Numbered from the stretch's first letter, positions 1 to 10,850 are shown. The stretch is DNA of 52,391 nucleotides from Vibrio sp. (GCA_028131545.1 JAOICL010000013.1:1-52391), one strand, 5' to 3'. Program-made: numbers and translations. The notes: generated by a model from the letters alone, not told the origin.

Positions 1-81
1 CGCGGCAGTGATTCGACTGCGTATTTGAGGACTAGGCAGAGTGAGATGGAAAGGGTATTCGAGTTATTTGCCGGTATTTAA
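1..81 (+). CDS. Possible 3' end of an unidentified gene (partial)
   Basis: Frame 1 is open from the window edge to a TAA at 79-81 and would give 26 residues ending in EMERVFELFAGI. The composition (charged, then amphipathic) looks protein-like, but the piece is too short to place in a family. No reading frame on the minus strand resembles the start of acpH, the gene that lies divergent to queA in E. coli. It could equally be non-coding sequence upstream of queA. Confidence 0.25.
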   Translation, partial: RGSDSTAYLRTRQSEMERVFELFAGI

Positions 82-198
82 TCTTCACTTGCTATTCAAT
101 TTCACCACTCTATACTTACGCAACATTATACTCATAGCGCTATTTTCATGCTATTTGGGTAACAACTAACACGATTTTTCATGATATAGAGTGAGACT

Positions 199-1251
199 AT
201 GCAAGTTTCAGATTTTCATTTTGAGCTTCCAGATGAGCTCATTGCACGCTACCCACAGGCTGAGCGCACAGCAAGCCGTTTATTACAATTAGAGGGTAAT
301 AGCGGCAAGGTCACCGATAGTACATTTAAAAGCCTTCTTGATCAGGTCAAGCCTGGTGACTTGATGGTCTTTAATAATACACGTGTTATTCCTGCACGTG
401 TCTTTGGTCGTAAAGCCTCTGGGGGGAAGTTAGAGATCCTTGTCGAACGTATGCTGGATGAGCACACTATTTTAGCGCATGTTCGTTGTTCAAAATCACC
501 GAAACCAGGAAGCATGATAGTGCTTGGTGAGAACGATGAATACGAAGCTGAAATGGTGGCGCGACATGGTGCATTGTTTGAATTACGCTTCACATCGGAT
601 AAAGCGGTATTAGAGATCTTAAATGAGGTAGGGCATATGCCTTTACCGCCTTATATTGATCGACCGGATGAAGATGCCGATAAAGAACGCTACCAAACGG
701 TGTATAATGAAAAACCAGGTGCTGTCGCTGCGCCAACAGCCGGGTTGCACTTTGACGAAGCGTTGCTTGAACAGATAAAAGCAAAAGGTGTCGAATTTGC
801 GTACGTAACATTGCATGTGGGGGCGGGAACATTCCAGCCGGTGAAGGTGGATGATATTAATGATCACCACATGCATGCTGAATACGTTGAAGTCTCTGAA
901 GAAGTGGTTGAAGCAATCCAAGCGGCAAAAGCACGTGGCGGTCGTATTATTGCCGTTGGAACAACGTCTGTTCGTTCGTTAGAAAGTGCAGCACAAGATG
1001 CGATTAAGAAAGGCACAAATTTAAAACCTTTCTTTGGTGATACTGAAATATTTATTTATCCTGGCTATGAATATCAATTGATTGATTGTCTCGTGACGAA
1101 CTTTCACCTTCCTGAATCAACATTGATCATGCTGGTGAGTGCATTCGCAGGTTATGACAATACGATGAATGCGTATCATCATGCTGTTGAGAATCAATAT
1201 CGTTTCTTTAGCTATGGTGATGCTATGTTTATCACTAAGCGAACGGTATAG
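199..1251 (+). CDS. queA: S-adenosylmethionine:tRNA ribosyltransferase-isomerase QueA
   Basis: QueA transfers and isomerises the ribose of S-adenosylmethionine onto preQ1 in tRNA to make epoxyqueuosine, the penultimate step of queuosine synthesis. The 350-residue product has the usual family length and start ([20 protein letters not shown]), and contains the conserved PTAGLHF segment near residue 179, [10 protein letters not shown] near 207 and TTSVRSLES near 254. The ATG follows a GAGTGAG ribosome binding site. tgt, the enzyme acting earlier on the same tRNA base, lies immediately downstream in the same direction, as in E. coli. The 163-bp gap between them is longer than in enteric bacteria and holds two hairpins. 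Confidence 0.97.
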   Translation: MQVSDFHFELPDELIARYPQAERTASRLLQLEGNSGKVTDSTFKSLLDQVKPGDLMVFNNTRVIPARVFGRKASGGKLEILVERMLDEHTILAHVRCSKSPKPGSMIVLGENDEYEAEMVARHGALFELRFTSDKAVLEILNEVGHMPLPPYIDRPDEDADKERYQTVYNEKPGAVAAPTAGLHFDEALLEQIKAKGVEFAYVTLHVGAGTFQPVKVDDINDHHMHAEYVEVSEEVVEAIQAAKARGGRIIAVGTTSVRSLESAAQDAIKKGTNLKPFFGDTEIFIYPGYEYQLIDCLVTNFHLPESTLIMLVSAFAGYDNTMNAYHHAVENQYRFFSYGDAMFITKRTV

Positions 1252-1292
1252 CGCCATTTGTATAGCACCATCTGTATAGTAGCATAGGCTTT

Positions 1293-1358
1293 ATGGTCTC
1301 ATTCTAACACATGGAGTGAGAGCCATTAACTATGAAAGGGAGCGATTATGTTCCCTTT
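1293..1358. other. Two hairpins in the queA-tgt spacer
   Basis: The first is an imperfect stem with arms at 1293-1304 and 1314-1326 (one bulge and one G-T pair). The second has 7-bp perfect arms at 1335-1341 and 1352-1358 with a 10-base loop. Neither is followed by a clear T run on the plus strand, so they are more likely attenuating or mRNA-stabilising structures than terminators. Function is unknown. Confidence 0.45.
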
Positions 1359-1402
1359 GCTCATTAATAGGTTTGAAGGGATCCATCAGACTGTTTATCT
1401 GA

Positions 1403-2560
<1,158 letters not shown>

Positions 2561-2586
2561 CACTCAATATGAGTGCTTAAATGAGA

Positions 2587-2657
2587 AGGGTTAGGCAATT
2601 TTAAGGACTTGTTCGCTTTTATTGTGAACGAGACTTGAAAGTAAGCGTCCTAACCCT
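2587..2657. other. Long bipartite hairpin in the tgt-yajC spacer
   Basis: Perfect 9-bp arms lie at 2587-2595 and 2649-2657 and enclose a second, inner stem formed by the GTTC and GAAC halves around 2611-2630. No T run follows, so this is not a simple terminator. It sits just upstream of the yajC promoter candidate and could be an attenuator, a processing site, or the folded body of a short RNA. Confidence 0.5.
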
Positions 2658-2667
2658 GACTTATTCT

Positions 2668-2676
2668 TGTTATAAT
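2668..2676 (+). promoter_or_regulatory. Extended -10 promoter for yajC-secD-secF
   Basis: The sequence TGTTATAAT is a perfect TGn extended -10 element. No good -35 hexamer is present 16-18 bases upstream, which is typical for extended -10 promoters. Transcription would start near 2683, giving a leader of about 100 bases before yajC. This allows secDF expression independent of queA-tgt. Confidence 0.55.
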
Positions 2677-2783
2677 CAATTTTATTTTTACCTGCATTAG
2701 GATTGGCTGTATTAAAACTACTCATACTGAGATAGGGAAGCAGCGGCAGGTGTTACTACTTAGGTTTTTTAAGGGGACCAATT

Positions 2784-3113
2784 ATGTTTATTAATCAAGC
2801 TCACGCAGCAGCAGAAGGTGCATCACAAGGTGGTGGTTTTGAAATGTTAATCATGCTTGGCATGTTTGCGGTTATTTTCTATTTTATGATTTACCGCCCA
2901 CAAGCAAAACGCGTTAAAGAACATAAAAGCCTAATGTCTTCTATGGGTAAAGGTGATGAAGTTCTGACTAACGGCGGTATCGTGGGTAAAATCACTAAAA
3001 TCGCTGAAGATAATGACTTCATTACAATCGAACTCAATACAAATAATGAAGTTGTGATTAAAAAAGATTTCGTTTCTGCGGTTCTCCCAAAGGGTACGAT
3101 TAAGTCTCTATAA
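2784..3113 (+). CDS. yajC: Sec translocase accessory subunit YajC
   Basis: A 109-residue inner-membrane protein that associates with SecD and SecF in the holotranslocon. One transmembrane helix is visible at about 20-38 ([20 protein letters not shown]), followed directly by the family hallmark [11 protein letters not shown] and a cytoplasmic domain with [15 protein letters not shown] short Ala-rich N-terminus faces the periplasm. The ATG follows an AAGGGGA ribosome binding site. secD starts 30 bases downstream, so the three genes form one operon. Confidence 0.97.
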   Translation: MFINQAHAAAEGASQGGGFEMLIMLGMFAVIFYFMIYRPQAKRVKEHKSLMSSMGKGDEVLTNGGIVGKITKIAEDNDFITIELNTNNEVVIKKDFVSAVLPKGTIKSL

Positions 3114-3142
3114 GGTCACCGCCACACAAAAGGATATTAGCT

Positions 3143-4999
3143 GTGTTAAACCGTTATCCGTTATGGAAATATCTAATGGTGATTTTCGCCATTGCGATAG
3201 CAGCACTTTATGCTGTTCCAAACTTATACGGTGAAGATCCAGCGATTCAAGTCACAGGGGCACGTGGTGCCTCTGTTGACATGTCTACGCTTGATACTGT
3301 CACCCAATCCCTTAAAGACGACAACATTCCTTATAAATCCATTGCTCTTGAAAATGGTTCCATTCTTGTTCGTTTTAGTGATACCGATGTTCAATTAAGC
3401 GCTCGTGAGACGCTACTTCAAGATTTAGATAAAAAGCTTATTGTTGCGTTAAACCTCGCAGCAGCAACGCCTGATTATCTCAAAAGCATCGGAGCCTCCC
3501 CTTTAAAACTCGGTCTTGACCTTCGTGGCGGTGTTCACTTCTTAATGGAAGTGGATATGGATGCGGCGATGCAAAAATTAGTCGGCCAACAAGTCGAAGC
3601 CTTCCGCGGAGATCTACGTAAAGAGCGTATTCGTTATCGTTCAATTCGTGATGGTCGTGGTAATGCTGTTGTTGTCGTATTATCGAAAGAAGAGGATCTA
3701 GACAAAGCGGAGCAGTTACTAAAAAGTGCGAACCCAGATATGGTCTTTACTTCGAGTAATACCAATGGGCAGTTCACTTTGAGCGCTTCCTTTACTGAAG
3801 CTCGTTTACAAGAGATTCGTAATTACGCCGTTAATCAAAATATTACTATTCTTCGTAATCGTGTTAATGAGTTAGGTGTTGCAGAGCCATTAGTTCAACG
3901 TCAAGGTGCGAATCGAATCGTTGTTGAGCTTCCTGGTGTTCAAGATACTGCGCGTGCAAAGGAAATATTGGGTGCGACAGCAACGCTTGAGTTCCGTGAA
4001 GTTGATGGTTCAGCCGATCCCGCAGCTGCGGCATCAGGTCGAGCACCAGCAGGCAGTGAAGTCAAACTGGATCGAGACGGTTTCCCAGTGGTGTTAAAAC
4101 GCCGTGTGATTCTTGGTGGCTCTAGTATCACGGATGCCAGCTCGAGTGCAGATGAATACGGTCGACCACAGGTTAATATTTCTTTGGATAGTGAAGGTGG
4201 TGACAAAATGTCGGCATTTTCTAAGCGCAACATCGGTAAATTGATGGCAACGATATTCACTGAATATAAAGACAGTGGGCGTCGTAATTCTGAAGGTGGT
4301 GTAATTCTTGAGAAGCACGAAGAAGTTATTAACCAAGCGACTATTCAGTCGGCGTTAGGGCGTAACTTCCGTATTACTGGTATTGATTCTCCAGCTGAAG
4401 CACATAACCTTGCACTTCTTTTACGAGCTGGTGCCTTAATTGCACCTATTTCTATTGTTGAAGAACGTACGATTGGTCCTTCTTTAGGTCAACAAAATAT
4501 CGATATGGGTATTCAAGCTTGTATCTGGGGTATGGTTGCGGTCATGCTGTTTGCTTTGTTCTACTACAAAGGATTTGGCCTTATTGCGAACATTGCTCTT
4601 GGTGTGAACTTGATTCTTATCATTGGTGTCATGTCGATGATTCCAGGTGCTACGATGACGTTACCCGGCATCGCCGGTATTGTTCTAACCGTTGGTATGG
4701 CAGTGGATGCTAACGTTCTTATTTTTGAACGTATTCGTGAAGAACTTAGAGCGGGCCGTTCGGTTCAACAATCGATTCATCAAGGCTATGCGAATGCATT
4801 TAGTACAATTGCAGATGCAAACATCACAACGTTGATCACAGCGATCATCTTGTTTGCTGTTGGTACGGGTGCCATTAAAGGATTTGCTGTCACGCTGTCC
4901 ATTGGTATCTTAACGTCTATGTTTACCGCTATTGTAGGAACACGTTGTATTGTGAACCTGCTCTACGGTGGTAAGCGTATTGATAAATTGTCGATCTAA
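3143..4999 (+). CDS. secD: Protein translocase subunit SecD
   Basis: SecD is an RND-family membrane protein that uses proton motive force to complete SecYEG-driven export. The 618-residue product has an N-terminal membrane helix at about 9-27, the [14 protein letters not shown] start of the large periplasmic P1 domain near 125, and five C-terminal helices from about 455 to 610 with the [19 protein letters not shown] motif carrying the conserved proton-path Asp. The start codon is GTG at 3143 behind an AAAGGA site, as in other secD genes. A short low-complexity Ala/Gly stretch ([15 protein letters not shown]) interrupts P1 near residue 292. secF follows after 12 bases. Confidence 0.97.
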   Translation: MLNRYPLWKYLMVIFAIAIAALYAVPNLYGEDPAIQVTGARGASVDMSTLDTVTQSLKDDNIPYKSIALENGSILVRFSDTDVQLSARETLLQDLDKKLIVALNLAAATPDYLKSIGASPLKLGLDLRGGVHFLMEVDMDAAMQKLVGQQVEAFRGDLRKERIRYRSIRDGRGNAVVVVLSKEEDLDKAEQLLKSANPDMVFTSSNTNGQFTLSASFTEARLQEIRNYAVNQNITILRNRVNELGVAEPLVQRQGANRIVVELPGVQDTARAKEILGATATLEFREVDGSADPAAAASGRAPAGSEVKLDRDGFPVVLKRRVILGGSSITDASSSADEYGRPQVNISLDSEGGDKMSAFSKRNIGKLMATIFTEYKDSGRRNSEGGVILEKHEEVINQATIQSALGRNFRITGIDSPAEAHNLALLLRAGALIAPISIVEERTIGPSLGQQNIDMGIQACIWGMVAVMLFALFYYKGFGLIANIALGVNLILIIGVMSMIPGATMTLPGIAGIVLTVGMAVDANVLIFERIREELRAGRSVQQSIHQGYANAFSTIADANITTLITAIILFAVGTGAIKGFAVTLSIGILTSMFTAIVGTRCIVNLLYGGKRIDKLSI

Positions 5000-5011
5000 G
5001 GTTATAGGATT

Positions 5012-5962
5012 ATGTTACAAATCTTAAAAACAGATAAAACGATCGACTTCATGCGTTGGTCTCGTTTTACCTCTATTTTCTCTGTATTACTTATTGCCGG
5101 TTCTATCCTTTCATTATCAACGAAATGGTTAAATTGGGGTCTTGATTTTACCGGTGGTACTCTCATTGAGGTGGGTTTTGAGAAACCCGCTGATTTGCAG
5201 GTTATTCGCGAATCACTAGAAGCAAAAGGGTTTGGTGATGCGACGGTACAAAACTTTGGTTCTACTCGTGATGTGATGGTTCGATTGCAACCAAGAGATG
5301 GCGTATCAGGTGAGAAATTGGGTAACCAAATTCTTGATACGATTAAATCTGGTACGGGTGAATCCGTTGAAATGCGTCGTATTGAATTCGTTGGTCCTAA
5401 TGTCGGAGATGAACTTGCTGAAGCAGGTGGTTTAGCGATTTTAGTGTCACTACTTTGTATTCTTTTGTACGTATCAATGCGTTTCGAATGGCGTTTAGCG
5501 GCAGGTGCGGTATTAGCATTGACGCATGATGTCATTATTACATTGGGCGTATTCTCTTTCTTAGAAATCGAAGTGGATTTAACCATCGTCGCAGCGCTGT
5601 TAACCGTCGTTGGTTACTCGCTCAATGATACCATTGTTGTCTTTGACCGTATCCGTGAAAATTTCCGTATGATGCGTTCAGGTACGTCGACGGATGTCAT
5701 GAATAGCTCAGTGACTCAAACATTAAGTCGTACATTAGTGACATCATTAACAACACTGTTTGTTGTGATCTCTCTATTTGTTCTTGGTGGAGCACTCATT
5801 CATGGATTTGCTACCGCGTTATTACTCGGTATTACTGTAGGTACGTTCTCTTCTATCTATGTTGCTTCGGCTTTGGCATTAAAACTGGGTGTGACGAAAG
5901 AACACTTAATGCCGCCTGAGATTCCTGAAGAAGGCGCAGAAGAATTCGACGAGCAGCCTTAG
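5012..5962 (+). CDS. secF: Protein translocase subunit SecF
   Basis: Partner of SecD in the SecDF-YajC complex. The 316-residue product has a first helix at about 18-38, the WGLDFTGGTLIEV motif at the start of the periplasmic domain, and a C-terminal five-helix bundle containing GYSLNDTIVVFDRIREN. The acidic C-terminal tail (EEGAEEFDEQP) is family-typical. The operon ends here: a 12-bp-stem terminator lies 30 bases after the stop. A 194-codon open frame on the opposite strand is a shadow of this gene. Confidence 0.97.
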   Translation: MLQILKTDKTIDFMRWSRFTSIFSVLLIAGSILSLSTKWLNWGLDFTGGTLIEVGFEKPADLQVIRESLEAKGFGDATVQNFGSTRDVMVRLQPRDGVSGEKLGNQILDTIKSGTGESVEMRRIEFVGPNVGDELAEAGGLAILVSLLCILLYVSMRFEWRLAAGAVLALTHDVIITLGVFSFLEIEVDLTIVAALLTVVGYSLNDTIVVFDRIRENFRMMRSGTSTDVMNSSVTQTLSRTLVTSLTTLFVVISLFVLGGALIHGFATALLLGITVGTFSSIYVASALALKLGVTKEHLMPPEIPEEGAEEFDEQP

Positions 5963-5990
5963 TTTGCTGTGAAATGAATGAAACAAGACT

Positions 5991-6023
5991 AAATACCGCA
6001 CTTAAATAGTGCGGTATTTTTAT
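5991..6023 (+). terminator. Rho-independent terminator of yajC-secDF
   Basis: Perfect 12-bp arms at 5991-6002 and 6008-6019 with a 5-base loop, followed by a T-rich tail. Confidence 0.9.
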
Positions 6024-6070
6024 TTGAGCCATACTTAATCCATCAATTTAAATAGTAGCTGAGCAAACGC

Positions 6071-7027
6071 ATGCAAAATATTCTGGATATGGAAGCATTT
6101 GATGATTTTGAATCTTTGAGTACAGCGGTATTGGAGTATCTATCTAAAAAAATAGACTTTGGTTTATGGATGATGACACGAACATCTGGGCATGATTGGA
6201 TTGTATTGCAAGCTAATGCAACGAAATACGATGTGAAAAGAGGAGATGTGTTCCAATGGTCAGATAGTTTTTGCTCCCGAATGGTGAAAGGAGAAGGCCC
6301 TAGAGTGGTTCCTGATGTCGCAGATACACCGGTTTATCTGGAAGCGCCAATTGGTCGAAAGGTCGATATTAAAGCGTATATAGGCGTTCCTATCTGTGAT
6401 GACAAGGGAGAATTGTTTGGTACTCTTTGTGCTATAGATCCTGACGTACAGGATGAAAAAATACGTAATGATATTGAACTCGTTGAATTGATGGGACGCT
6501 TGATGGGCACAGTTTTAGCCAATGAAATGCGTATGATGACGTATAAGCGTCGGCTAGAGCAAAGTCGAAGAGAAGCCATGACCGATGTGATGACAAAGGT
6601 GCTCAATAGACGAGGTTGGGAAGAAGCATTACACACTGAAGAAACCCGAGCTCAGCAACTCGGAAATCATGTTGGCATTATGATTATTGATCTTGATGAT
6701 CTAAAAGTAGTCAATGATACGAAAGGGCATGAAGAAGGGGATAAATGCATTGTTCAAGCGGCTGAGATATTAAAACATTGTGTCTTTCAAAAGGATATTA
6801 TTGCACGCTTAGGGGGAGATGAATTTGGTATTATTGTCTTTGATGGCAATACGAAAGAATTAAATCAATTGGCTAATGATATTACGTTAGAGTCACACAA
6901 AAGAGGCATTCATTTGTCGATTGGTATTGCAGAAAGAGCGCCACAACATGGCTTAAAACAAGCGATTTGTCAGGCTGATACTGCCATGTATGAAAACAAG
7001 CTATTACGAAAAAAAAGTCGCCACTAA
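6071..7027 (+). CDS. GAF-domain diguanylate cyclase (GGDEF protein)
   Basis: Predicted soluble cyclase making cyclic di-GMP from two GTP. Residues about 12-155 form a GAF-type sensor domain with the typical VPICDDKGELFGTLCAIDP segment. Residues about 168-315 form a GGDEF domain with an intact RLGGDEFG active-site loop (GGDEF at 248-252) and the upstream metal-binding IIDLDDLKVVND. The usual inhibitory I-site RxxD just before GGDEF reads FQKD, so the Arg is missing and product inhibition is probably lost. There is no EAL domain and no membrane helix. The ATG has only a weak ribosome binding site. Ligand and target pathway cannot be read from sequence. Confidence 0.9.
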   Translation: MQNILDMEAFDDFESLSTAVLEYLSKKIDFGLWMMTRTSGHDWIVLQANATKYDVKRGDVFQWSDSFCSRMVKGEGPRVVPDVADTPVYLEAPIGRKVDIKAYIGVPICDDKGELFGTLCAIDPDVQDEKIRNDIELVELMGRLMGTVLANEMRMMTYKRRLEQSRREAMTDVMTKVLNRRGWEEALHTEETRAQQLGNHVGIMIIDLDDLKVVNDTKGHEEGDKCIVQAAEILKHCVFQKDIIARLGGDEFGIIVFDGNTKELNQLANDITLESHKRGIHLSIGIAERAPQHGLKQAICQADTAMYENKLLRKKSRH

Positions 7028-7132
7028 TCTCATTTTTTAATGGGTAGGTGACACATTACCCTTGTCTTTAGACCGTGTTCTCCCGTATCTTTGTATGATG
7101 ATCAATGATGGGGACTTAGAGAGAGTGATGTA

Positions 7133-8212
7133 ATGACTTTAGCATGTGAAGATAAGCAATGGGTAAATAGAATGATTCGCCGAATTGAGGCGGATTTCCA
7201 GCGTTCAGCAGATACACATTTAATCAAACTAGACCTACCATACCTTGATGGGATTGATATTTATCTAAAAGATGAAAGCACTCATCCAACAGGATCATTA
7301 AAGCACCGCCTTGCTCGCTCCCTTTTCCTTTATGCATTATGTAATGGTTGGATTGGCCCAAAAACGACGATCATTGAATCTTCCTCTGGGAGTACTGCGG
7401 TTTCTGAAGCGTATTTTGCTCGACTGCTTGGCCTACCTTTTATTGCAGTAATGCCAAAGAGTACCGCGAAGAAAAAAGTTGAACAGATCGAATTTTATGG
7501 CGGACAGGCTCATTTAGTTGATTCATCGGCGGCTATTTATGATGAATCTCGACGTTTAGCAAAGGAATTGAATGGCCATTATATGGATCAATTTACTTTT
7601 GCTGAGCGAGCAACGGATTGGCGCGGTAATAATAATATTGCGGAATCCATGTTTAAACAGATGGAATTAGAGAATCACCCTGAGCCGACTTATATTGTCA
7701 TGAGTCCTGGTACTGGGGGAACTTCTGCAACGATTGGTCGCTACATTCGATATCAGCAGCTCGATACCAAACTGTGTGTTGTTGACCCTGAAAACTCGGT
7801 TTTTCATGATTACTTTAAAACAGGTGATGCAACGTTAACTGGGCAAAAAGGAAGTAAGATTGAAGGGATTGGTCGTCCACGAGTTGAGCCTAGTTTTATT
7901 CCAAGCGTTGTCGATGAAATGCGTACGATTCCTGATGCCGCTAGTATTGCAACTGCTCGCTGGTTAGAGAAGTTATTAGGAAGAAAAGTCGGTGCTTCTA
8001 CCGGAACCAATTTATACGGTGTACTGCAATTAGCAACAGAAATGCAACAGCGTGCAGAAACAGGATCGATTGTCACTTTATTGTGTGATAGTGGCGAGCG
8101 CTATTTAGATACGTATTATAACGATGAATGGGTCGCACAAAACATTGGCGACTTTTCTACGTTTAGTGAAAAACTGCAACAATTAGAAAAAACAGGCCGA
8201 CTTCCTAATTAA
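7133..8212 (+). CDS. PLP-dependent enzyme of the cysteine synthase / cysteine desulfhydrase (Cds1-like) family
   Basis: A 359-residue fold-type II pyridoxal-phosphate enzyme. The cofactor lysine is probably Lys57 in [11 protein letters not shown], followed by the substrate-binding SSSGSTAVS loop near 85 and the phosphate-gripping GTGGTSAT loop near 196. It is longer than CysK/CysM and its GSLKHR and ALCNGWI segments resemble the actinobacterial Cds1-type L-cysteine desulfhydrases more than the synthases. Whether it makes or degrades cysteine cannot be decided here. It is a single gene, with its own spacer (105 bp) and its own terminator, so it is probably transcribed alone. Confidence 0.8.
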   Translation: MTLACEDKQWVNRMIRRIEADFQRSADTHLIKLDLPYLDGIDIYLKDESTHPTGSLKHRLARSLFLYALCNGWIGPKTTIIESSSGSTAVSEAYFARLLGLPFIAVMPKSTAKKKVEQIEFYGGQAHLVDSSAAIYDESRRLAKELNGHYMDQFTFAERATDWRGNNNIAESMFKQMELENHPEPTYIVMSPGTGGTSATIGRYIRYQQLDTKLCVVDPENSVFHDYFKTGDATLTGQKGSKIEGIGRPRVEPSFIPSVVDEMRTIPDAASIATARWLEKLLGRKVGASTGTNLYGVLQLATEMQQRAETGSIVTLLCDSGERYLDTYYNDEWVAQNIGDFSTFSEKLQQLEKTGRLPN

Positions 8213-8315
8213 CGTTGTTTTAAGTGATAGTTACTTTACGTCGCTTTATTTTAAATAACCGTATTTCAAGTCACGGTATTTCAAATAATTCACATTGAAG
8301 TCAATTAAATAGAGG

Positions 8316-8375
8316 TAGGGCATTTCACAGATATTAAGACTGGATCCAGACATCGGTGAAATGCCCTATTTTTAT
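8316..8375. terminator. Bidirectional terminator between convergent genes
   Basis: Perfect 13-bp arms at 8316-8328 and 8356-8368 enclose a loop that itself holds a 10-bp palindrome (CTGGATCCAG, 8340-8349). T runs flank the stem on the plus strand, and it can serve both the PLP-enzyme gene and the minus-strand AraC gene. Confidence 0.8.
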
Positions 8376-8381
8376 ATCAAG

Positions 8382-9390
8382 TCACCGATCATACTCTTCC
8401 AGTAAATGTTGGTATTGTAACGGCGTGATCCCTCTATGCTTGCGAAAAGCCTTCATAAAACTTTGTGTATTCTGAAAGCCCAATTGTGCTGATACGACAT
8501 CAAGAGATTCACCCTTTCTCATTAGGTCGGTTGCTCTTTTAACGAGAACCATGCTTTGCATATCTTGAAAATTAAATCCTGTTTTATCCATATGACGTCT
8601 TAATTGGCTTTCACTCATATCTCTTAAACCCGCAACATTTTTAAACTTCGGAATCCCATATATTTGAAGGTACTTTAAGGTATGAAACATAATTCCCATT
8701 TCATCATATTCTCTGGGCATATTCAGTAAATCTTCTATTTGATCGACAGGAATTGTAATGTTTTCCGGATGTTTTTTAGGCGTGATAACTAAGCCATTAA
8801 CAATATGAATCGTTGGAATCCAAAACTCTAAATTATGCCCTTTGAAGTGAGAATAAGGGATTTTATCGTCGGTAATGAAGTACCTTAAAGCCTCCGGGAA
8901 AGTAACATGTTGGATGATATTATCTTGGGAAAAAATGGTGCTCAATAAAATGATGGAAAATGCAATAGAGTCTAAAGTAATCAATCGACGAAAAATCATG
9001 CTTTGAAGCCAGTGTAATACGCCATTTATAATAGGTTTTTCCAGCCTCAACATTGATGGTGACCCCGGACTGGATCATCGGTAGCCAGGTATTAAATTGA
9101 ACCATTTTTGTCATGAAATCATCGGAAGCACCAAACCAGGTGTCCCAAAACCAGCGTGTATGAATCGGCATGGCTCGATAGCTATCAAAGATATAATCAA
9201 AGTTTTTAGTAAGAGGGTGAATTTCTTCATACCAGCGAAAAACTTCACGCTGTGGTACTAAAAAAAGAGGGCGAGTACATAAATCATCGCAAATACTCTG
9301 CACATGGGTCTCGCAAGTATCGAAGCAAGATTGCTCACAATAGCTGAGTAATGGAATAAGTGAAAAACAACGAACAAAATGATCGGACAT
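8382..9390 (-). pseudogene. AraC-family transcriptional regulator, broken by a one-base frameshift
   Basis: Two overlapping minus-strand frames encode the halves of one AraC regulator. The N-terminal half starts at the ATG complementary to 9388-9390 and reads about 155 residues of an arabinose-binding-like sensor domain before a stop. The C-terminal half (down to 8382) contains the rest of that domain and the two helix-turn-helix motifs (LRDMSESQLRRHM; VVSAQLGFQNTQSFMKAFRK; GITPLQYQ). The frames join at a run of six A bases on the plus strand (8930-8935). Removing one base gives a continuous protein of 335 residues, the normal size for this subfamily. The gene is divergent from the small membrane protein at 9511, its likeliest local target. 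Real inactivation and sequencing error both fit. Confidence 0.8.
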
Positions 9391-9510
9391 AGTCTGCTTA
9401 TAGAAGGTGGAAGGCTTAATAGCGATAGGTAATGATATCGTTCACTAAAATGTATATTCAAGTAATGAACATATTTATTGTACTAGCCATATGGGAAGGA
9501 AACCAAGAAA

Positions 9511-9858
9511 TTGGATACAGAGATGATTCTTCATTTGAATGAGTCACAGCGTTTGATTTTTAAAAAGAAAGAGTATTCACCAAAGTGTGCGATAATTTGG
9601 ATTTCATTGGTTGGACTATTGGCATTAATCATTATTTTGTTTTTTGCATCGGCTCTGATGCCTTTACTGAATTTTGCTATGGTGTTAGCGTTTTTAACTA
9701 CACCAATATTTGCATTGTTAAACTATCGATTGGTAACAAAAACAGCGTTGCCTATTGCATTGCGTTTGAGCAATAAAATGAAGTATTTATCATGGGCTGG
9801 ATTAACCTACCTGTATGGATTTTTAGGTATTTTTATTTGGTGGAAGTGGTTTTTATAA
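9511..9858 (+). CDS. Small membrane protein of unknown function
   Basis: I do not recognise this family. The 115-residue product has three hydrophobic stretches at about 27-48, 51-70 and 94-112 and a charged N-terminus, so it is probably an inner-membrane protein. The start is TTG at 9511, ten bases after a good GGAAGGA site (9494-9500); the alternative ATG at 9523 would shorten it by four residues. A 120-bp spacer separates it from the divergent AraC gene. It ends well before a strong bidirectional terminator. Confidence 0.65.
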   Translation: MDTEMILHLNESQRLIFKKKEYSPKCAIIWISLVGLLALIIILFFASALMPLLNFAMVLAFLTTPIFALLNYRLVTKTALPIALRLSNKMKYLSWAGLTYLYGFLGIFIWWKWFL

Positions 9859-9977
9859 TTGCTTTAATAGAATGGATCGAAAGGCGTTGTTATAGAATCG
9901 TTTTGCCACTGAATTGTTTGGCAACAAAACTGTGTGGTCGTAGATTGCATAGTTAATCAAGAAGCATAAATAAAAAT

Positions 9978-10012
9978 AAACCCCAGTAAGGTTATCTTAC
10001 TGGGGTTTTTGT
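9978..10012. terminator. Bidirectional terminator
   Basis: Perfect 13-bp arms at 9978-9990 and 9996-10008 with a 5-base loop and T-rich flank on plus and A-rich flank before it. It separates the small membrane protein gene from convergent suhB. Confidence 0.9.
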
Positions 10013-10046
10013 TTTTATTGCAAAATTATTTGCGAAGGCATTCGTT

Positions 10047-10850
10047 TTACTTAAGCATGCCTTCATTCGCGTTATCACGAATGTGTTTCAGAATTGATTT
10101 CGTACCGCGCGCACTTGATGCAACAACATTACCTGACTTCATGTAGTTAGTTGAACCAGTAAAGTCAGTTAAAATTGCGCCAGCTTCACGTGCAATTAAG
10201 TCACCTGCTGCGATATCCCAAGGTTTTAAACCAAGCTCAAAGAAACCATCAACACGACCTGAAGCAACGTAACATAGGTCTAATGCTGCTGAACCTGTGC
10301 GACGGAAATCAGCACATTCATTGAATAAAGCAGAAACGACTTTAAAGTAAGATGCTGAGTGTTGTTTTGCTTTGTATGGGAAACCTGTTGCAAGAATAGT
10401 TCCTTGTAGGTCCTTTAATTGCTTAACGCGGATACGCTGACTATTTAGTTGCGCACCAGCACCGCGTTGAGCGGTAAATAGTTCATTTCTAATCGGGTCG
10501 TATACACAAGCTACTTCTGTTTTACCGCGAACTTTTACCGCGATAGAGACAGAGAAGTGTGGTAAACCTTTAACGAAGTTTGCTGTGCCATCCAGTGGGT
10601 CAATAATCCATTGTACATCGTCATCTTTGCCTGTCGCTAAACCGCTTTCTTCAGCGATGATAGTATGATCCGGGTAAGAAGCTTTAATCGTATGAATGAT
10701 GATGTCTTCAGCTTCTTGATCAACGTTAGTTACAAAGTCATTGCTGCCTTTTTGAGTTGATTCTATTTGGTCAGTGTTTTCTAGATATTTAGCAATATGA
10801 TTGCCAGCCTTTCGTGCAGCACGAACGGCGATGTTTAGCATTGGATGCAT
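10047..10850 (-). CDS. suhB: Inositol-1-monophosphatase SuhB
   Basis: A Mg-dependent, Li-sensitive phosphatase that in enterobacteria also acts as a Nus-type factor in ribosomal RNA antitermination. The 267-residue product carries the metal-binding residues Glu67 (AEESG) and Asp84/Asp87 in the DPLDGTANF motif, and the C-terminal WDIAAGDLIAREAGA motif. The initial MHPMLNIAVRAARKAGNHI matches the family start. It is divergent from trmJ across a 262-bp spacer, the same arrangement as in E. coli. Confidence 0.96.
   Translation of the reverse strand: MHPMLNIAVRAARKAGNHIAKYLENTDQIESTQKGSNDFVTNVDQEAEDIIIHTIKASYPDHTIIAEESGLATGKDDDVQWIIDPLDGTANFVKGLPHFSVSIAVKVRGKTEVACVYDPIRNELFTAQRGAGAQLNSQRIRVKQLKDLQGTILATGFPYKAKQHSASYFKVVSALFNECADFRRTGSAALDLCYVASGRVDGFFELGLKPWDIAAGDLIAREAGAILTDFTGSTNYMKSGNVVASSARGTKSILKHIRDNANEGMLK

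Noticed and set aside
5002..5586. A 194-codon open frame antisense to secF
   Set aside because: It lies wholly opposite a strongly conserved gene, has no ribosome binding site and Ser/Thr-rich composition typical of antisense shadows.
8920..9053. The apparent ATG start of the C-terminal AraC fragment (MLRLEKPIINGV)
   Set aside because: This segment overlaps the true coding frame of the N-terminal half; it is a shadow upstream of the frameshift, not a real start.
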